Positions 6,156 through 9,738 of a stretch of DNA of 9,738 bases are shown piece by piece. Both the position numbers and the translations under genes were made by a program. Within the stretch, counting starts at the first letter, position 1. Every line of letters starts with the position of its first letter. The notes beneath the pieces are model-generated. The model was not told the DNA's origin. It ran no database searches and saw nothing but the letters and a program-made list of their open reading frames with translations. Source of the DNA: an uncultured Bacteroides sp. (GTDB lineage: Bacteria; Bacteroidota; Bacteroidia; Bacteroidales; Bacteroidaceae). The stretch is taken from contig USLU01000120.1 of NCBI GenBank assembly GCA_900555635.1, positions 1 through 9,738 on the forward strand. Reading direction: 5' to 3'.

Positions 6156-6557
6156 TACTGTGTTGTTCCTATCTTATTTTTATATTTGCAATTATGTTCC
6201 GTAAAGTAAGTGAGTAGGCTGTATTGCTTTTCCTCTATAGCCAATACGTTATTGCGTAACTTCTTCGGCTCTACATATCCATTGTTGTTTAGCTGCTTGG
6301 TGTATTGTATGAAGATTTGACCACGTAAATCATCCAGTTCTTTATTCGACTTGGATATTTTTGGCACTAGTGTTTTTTCCGCTCTTATTAACTGTACGAC
6401 CTGATTTTATATCCCAATCTTTCAGGGAGAATTGTTTTCTTCATGCTGAATTGCTTGGTTTCTCCATCGACTGTTATACGTACTATAATAGTCACTGTCC
6501 GTCTTTCTTCGGTTCGTTCTTTTTTAAATAGAAGAGGATTCTAAATGTACTTTTTAT
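6155..6557 (-). pseudogene. Tyrosine recombinase (Bacteroidales integrase), decayed N-terminal remnant
   Basis: Reading the minus strand from 6557 and correcting the frame gives a recognisable N-terminus of a Bacteroidales phage-integrase-family recombinase: KSTFRILFYLKKNEPKKDG, then TVTIIVRITVDGETKQFSMK, then WDIKSGRTVNKSGKNTSA, then LDDLRGQIFIQYTKQL and LLTYFTEHN. This is the arm-binding and SAM-like core-binding region. The expected ATG is ATA (6557-6555). I infer a 1-nt loss near 6498-6501 and 1-nt gains near 6417-6419 and 6346-6351. The last part remains open from a GTG at 6367 to a stop cluster ending at 6155. The catalytic domain (the R...HxxR...Y residues) is absent. The remnant lies downstream of the tRNA-Lys 3' end, so it is probably a relic of an integrated element. 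Confidence 0.82.
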
Positions 6558-6577
6558 ACCGTAACGTTTTTAATTTA

Positions 6578-6585
6578 CAAAATTA
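6578..6585 (-). promoter_or_regulatory. Relic promoter -7 box of the integrase remnant
   Basis: The minus strand reads TAATTTTG, an exact TAnnTTTG match, 20 nt before the degenerate start codon. No clear -33 element is seen. In an AT-rich stretch this could arise by chance. Confidence 0.35.
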
Positions 6586-6647
6586 ATTTTCTGTGTTCGG
6601 AATAATATGCTTGAAACGGCTTTTTTCTGCTACCTGCCAGAAAAAAT

Positions 6648-6680
6648 AAATCCCTGATAATGTCTGATTATCAGGGATTT
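6648..6680 (-). terminator. Rho-independent terminator of the tRNA-Lys gene
   Basis: AAATCCCTGATAAT (6648-6661) and ATTATCAGGGATTT (6667-6680) form a perfect 14-bp stem with a 5-nt loop. On the minus strand the stem is followed by ATTTTTT, a good U-tract. It begins 24 nt after the tRNA 3' end and would end the tRNA transcript, and possibly the AI-2E/tdk transcript reading through the tRNA. Confidence 0.88.
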
Positions 6681-6704
6681 GCTTGATTTTTCTTTTGTTT
6701 TCAG

Positions 6705-6777
6705 TGATCCGCCTGGGGCTCGAACCCAGGACCCCAACATTAAAAGTGTTGTGCTCTACCTGCTGAGCTAGCGAATC
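6705..6777 (-). tRNA. tRNA-Lys (anticodon TTT)
   Basis: A 73-nt cloverleaf folds cleanly on the minus strand: acceptor GATTCGC / GCGGATC (one T-G pair), D arm GCTC / GAGC, anticodon stem CAACA / TGTTG with loop CTTTTAA, T arm CTGGG-TTCGAGC-CCCAG, discriminator A. The anticodon TTT reads AAA/AAG lysine codons. CCA is not encoded, as is usual in Bacteroidales. tRNA 3' ends are common integrase targets, and the integrase remnant lies on that side. I found no second copy of the tRNA 3' end in the window to mark the other end of an insertion. Confidence 0.96.
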
Positions 6778-6817
6778 AATCCTTATTTGCGAATCAGTTA
6801 TTTCCTGATTGCGGGTG

Positions 6818-6847
6818 CAAAGGTAGTTACTTTTATTTAATTTGCAA
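6818..6847 (-). promoter_or_regulatory. Promoter of the tRNA-Lys gene
   Basis: On the minus strand TTG (6847-6845) is followed, after 19 bp, by TACCTTTG (6825-6818), an exact match to the Bacteroidales -7 consensus. The start of transcription would be near 6810, leaving a leader of about 33 nt that contains a small hairpin (AATCAG / CTGATT, 6792-6809) before the mature tRNA 5' end. Confidence 0.7.
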
Positions 6848-6871
6848 GTGTTTCGTAGAAAAAAGTTCCAA

Positions 6872-8005
6872 TTATTTTTCCTCTTTATCGCTTGTTTCTT
6901 GATTATCAGTAGTTTCTACTTCATCATATTTTATTCTTTCTTTGTTGATAATAAAGCGTTGATAGTAGGAAAGCATCAAAGTGGTCAGAGGCAAGGCAAT
7001 GATCATACCCAGCATTCCCATTAATGAACCCCAAATAGAAAGGGATAAAAGGATGATGGCGGGATTCAGTCCCGTAATCTTTCCCATGATTTTGGGGATG
7101 AGGAAAGTATCCTGTATAATTTGGACGATGGCGAAGACTGCCAGTGCGCATGCAATGATAATCCAAAAATTCTCTCCCGTATCGGCAGCTTTAAGGATTG
7201 CCAATAGGACTGTAGGGAGGAAACCGATGATTTGCAGGTAAGGAACCATATTAAGCGCTCCAATGAAAAGCCCCAGAGCGATAGCCATCGGAAAATCGAT
7301 AATAAGGAAGCCTATACTGAACAGAATCCCCACACAAAAGGCAACCAGTGCCTGACCGCGGAAATATCGGTTCATGCCGTCCTGCACATCATGTACGAGG
7401 TTGGATGCGAAGGTACGATACTTGTTGGGCAGCAGATGCAGCCATCCTTCGGCTATGACTTCATAATCCAGCAATATAAAGATTACATATAATAATATGA
7501 TAAAGGAGGCGAGAATGCTAAACAGGATATTGAGCGACTCCGCAAGCAGGGCCCACACTCTGGGCACCGTATCTTTGATGGCTGCAAGAATATTCTCTTC
7601 GCTTAATATACGGTTGAGCGCCTGAAGATCAATATTCTCATGAATGAATTCGGAAAGATTCTTGGGCACATTATTCCCGGCTCCATTGGTGAGGTAGGTT
7701 ACCAGTAAGTCATTCATCCTGCCTATTTCCGAAACCATGGGAGGCACCAACAAATAAAATAAGGATACTCCGACAAGAGTAATCAGAAACAAGGCGCAGA
7801 AGATAGAAACAATACGGCTCTTTAACCGTAGCTTATACTGGAAAAACTTGACTAACGGGTAAACCATGTAGGCGATCAGCCAGGCTATAAAGAAAGGTAA
7901 TAACACTCCGCTGAGCCGTTCCACAAGCATTAGTATCCCTACCACCAGTACACATCCGATGGAACCACGTATAAAACTGTCGAATGTTATCTTCTTTCTT
8001 TCCAT
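6872..8005 (-). CDS. AI-2E family transporter (PF01594), multi-pass membrane protein
   Basis: A 377-residue inner membrane protein of the AI-2E/PerM/UPF0118 family. Two N-terminal membrane helices (about 8-50) are followed by a third (about 65-85), a soluble stretch (about 90-155), then a cluster of hydrophobic segments from about 160 to 345. Family signatures are GALNMVPYLQIIGFLP and the C-terminal SIWGSLMGMLGMIIALPL block. The C-terminus is short, charged and cytoplasmic. Members have been linked to AI-2 export or to sodium/proton exchange, but most are uncharacterised, so the substrate is open. I chose ATG 8005 (MERKKITFDSF) over the upstream ATG at 8056 because the longer form overlaps tdk and adds a charged, non-family-like leader. 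It lies 19 nt after tdk and is probably co-transcribed with it. Confidence 0.92.
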   Translation of the reverse strand: MERKKITFDSFIRGSIGCVLVVGILMLVERLSGVLLPFFIAWLIAYMVYPLVKFFQYKLRLKSRIVSIFCALFLITLVGVSLFYLLVPPMVSEIGRMNDLLVTYLTNGAGNNVPKNLSEFIHENIDLQALNRILSEENILAAIKDTVPRVWALLAESLNILFSILASFIILLYVIFILLDYEVIAEGWLHLLPNKYRTFASNLVHDVQDGMNRYFRGQALVAFCVGILFSIGFLIIDFPMAIALGLFIGALNMVPYLQIIGFLPTVLLAILKAADTGENFWIIIACALAVFAIVQIIQDTFLIPKIMGKITGLNPAIILLSLSIWGSLMGMLGMIIALPLTTLMLSYYQRFIINKERIKYDEVETTDNQETSDKEEK

Positions 8006-8024
8006 ATCTGTTTTAATATAGAGT

Positions 8025-8624
8025 TTATATCTTCTGTCCGTCCTCTCCCCGTGCACGGAGGTAGCACTCCCTGCAAAGCGGCTCGTATTCGGCTGTCTCT
8101 CCTAGAAGTACCTGCTTGTCATTCTTGACGGTACGATGAGAGAAAGATGCCAGATCACCGCACTTCACGCAGATAGCATGAACCTTGGAGACCTCGTCGG
8201 CAATGGCACATAATTGAGGCATCGGTCCGAAGGGATTCCCTTTGAAGTCCATATCCAGTCCGGCGATGATGACACGGATGCCGTTATTGGCAAGCTGTCT
8301 GCATACGTCAATCAGTCCGTCATCAAAGAACTGTGCTTCGTCGATGCCGACTACATCTATTTCAGAAGTGAACAACAGGATGCTTGCCGATGAATCGATA
8401 GGGGTGGACGCGATGGAATGACTGTCGTGTGATACCACGTCTTCTTCCGAATAACGGGTGTCGATGGCCGGTTTGAATATCTCTACACGCTGGCGTGCAA
8501 ACTTGGCTCTCTTCATTCTACGAATCAGCTCCTCCGTCTTTCCGGAGAACATTGAACCGCAGATTACCTCTATTCTACCTCTTCTTCTGGTCTCTTGTAT
8601 GTGGTCTTCTGAAAATAATACCAT
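8025..8624 (-). CDS. tdk: Thymidine kinase (type II, TK1-like)
   Basis: A 199-residue cytosolic enzyme that phosphorylates thymidine (and deoxyuridine) with ATP to give dTMP in pyrimidine salvage. Visible features are the P-loop GSMFSGKT (23-30), the Walker B/catalytic segment VVGIDEAQFF (91-100) with the likely base Glu96, AGLDMDFKGNPFG (121-133) typical of TK1, and a zinc site from CVKC (152-155) and CREC (184-187). The lasso region with the thymidine-contacting stretch lies between the cysteine pairs (around residue 180). Length and motifs are those of a complete, active enzyme. It is the first gene of a unit with the AI-2E-family gene and divergent from the hypothetical gene at 8766. Confidence 0.97.
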   Translation of the reverse strand: MVLFSEDHIQETRRRGRIEVICGSMFSGKTEELIRRMKRAKFARQRVEIFKPAIDTRYSEEDVVSHDSHSIASTPIDSSASILLFTSEIDVVGIDEAQFFDDGLIDVCRQLANNGIRVIIAGLDMDFKGNPFGPMPQLCAIADEVSKVHAICVKCGDLASFSHRTVKNDKQVLLGETAEYEPLCRECYLRARGEDGQKI

Positions 8625-8662
8625 GTGATTTTTGTGCTTTCTTGATTAAATAAATGAATGGA

Positions 8663-8670
8663 CAAAGGTA
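8663..8670 (-). promoter_or_regulatory. Promoter -7 box of tdk
   Basis: The minus strand reads TACCTTTG, an exact match to the Bacteroidales -7 box and the same octamer as in the tRNA-Lys promoter. Transcription would start near 8655, about 30 nt before the tdk ATG. No clean -33 TTTG is seen at the usual spacing. Confidence 0.6.
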
Positions 8671-8734
8671 AACAATTCGATGTACAAGAACTGTTAAATT
8701 ATCCATTATTTTAAGTTATTGCATAAATTATTCC

Positions 8735-8742
8735 TACATTCG
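8735..8742 (+). promoter_or_regulatory. Possible promoter -7 box of the 8766 / rsmI unit
   Basis: TACATTCG matches TAnnTTTG with one mismatch and lies 23 nt before the ATG at 8766. No convincing -33 element is visible. It is the best candidate in the 141-bp divergent gap, but weak. Confidence 0.35.
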
Positions 8743-8765
8743 CACCGTATAAACAATGGACTGAC

Positions 8766-9509
<744 letters not shown>

Positions 9510-9521
9510 AACAAAAACAAG

Positions 9522-9738
9522 ATGGGAAAGCTATATGTGGTGCCTACGCCGGTAGGGAATCTGGAGGACATGACTTTTCGGGCTATCAAAGTCCTGAAAG
9601 AGGTCGATCTGATTTTGGCGGAGGATACACGTACTTCCGGTATCTTGTTGAAACACTTTGAAATAAAGAATGCAATGCAATCCCACCACAAATTTAATGA
9701 ACATAAAACGGTGGAAAGTGTTGTTAATAGAATAAAGG
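9522..9738 (+). CDS. rsmI: 16S rRNA (cytidine1402-2'-O)-methyltransferase RsmI, N-terminal fragment
   Basis: The first 72 codons of a gene that runs off the right edge. RsmI uses S-adenosylmethionine to 2'-O-methylate C1402 of 16S rRNA in the decoding centre. The start MGKLYVVPTPVGNLEDMTFR is the hallmark of the family (YVVPTPIGNLxDxT in most members), followed by LILAEDTRTSGILLKHF, the conserved AEDTR motif of this tetrapyrrole-methylase-fold enzyme. The fragment has no frameshift; the rest of the SAM-binding domain is outside the window. Confidence 0.95.
   Translation, partial: MGKLYVVPTPVGNLEDMTFRAIKVLKEVDLILAEDTRTSGILLKHFEIKNAMQSHHKFNEHKTVESVVNRIK

Noticed and set aside
6872..8005. Calling the membrane protein a proven autoinducer-2 exporter
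   Set aside because: The family name comes from one or few members; others act as ion antiporters or are uncharacterised, and no quorum-sensing gene is nearby.

Overview
The window looks like a Bacteroides-type chromosome (order Bacteroidales). Four things point there: a truncated SusC/RagA-family TonB-dependent receptor, promoters with a TAnnTTTG -7 box in place of a sigma70 -10, almost no Shine-Dalgarno sequences, and a tdk / RsmI / AI-2E-family gene set with Bacteroidales-like proteins. The species cannot be named from the sequence alone.

Layout: (1) Positions 1-411 hold the N-terminus of a SusC-like receptor on the minus strand, running off the left edge. (2) Positions 743-2124 hold three small plus-strand XRE-family helix-turn-helix proteins in tandem. 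The first and third are close paralogues that were duplicated together with their promoter; the middle one is more distant. (3) A stem-loop at 2140-2167 separates this cluster from a convergent minus-strand operon, gajA (6020 to 3945) then gajB (3943 to 2174). These encode an OLD-family ATPase/TOPRIM nuclease and a UvrD-like SF1 helicase, the two parts of a Gabija anti-phage system. (4) Positions 6155-6557 hold the decayed N-terminal part of a Bacteroidales tyrosine recombinase, with a lost start codon, three apparent frameshifts and no catalytic domain. It lies just past the 3' end of a tRNA-Lys(TTT) gene (6705-6777) and its terminator. (5) From 6872 on, the sequence is visibly less AT-rich and looks like conserved chromosome: an AI-2E-family membrane protein and thymidine kinase on the minus strand, then a divergent unit with a low-complexity conserved hypothetical gene and the start of rsmI.

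My reading is that roughly 600-6600 is an acquired defence island next to a tRNA gene. GajA and GajB would act together: GajA senses nucleotide state through its ATPase domain and cuts DNA through TOPRIM, and GajB contributes helicase/ATPase activity. The XRE cluster has its own promoters, faces the operon, and may regulate it or belong to it functionally. That link is inference. The defence genes belong to a known family. The less familiar parts are the XRE triplet with invariant ends and a divergent linker, the larger-than-prototype Gaj proteins, and the repeats around the gajA promoter.
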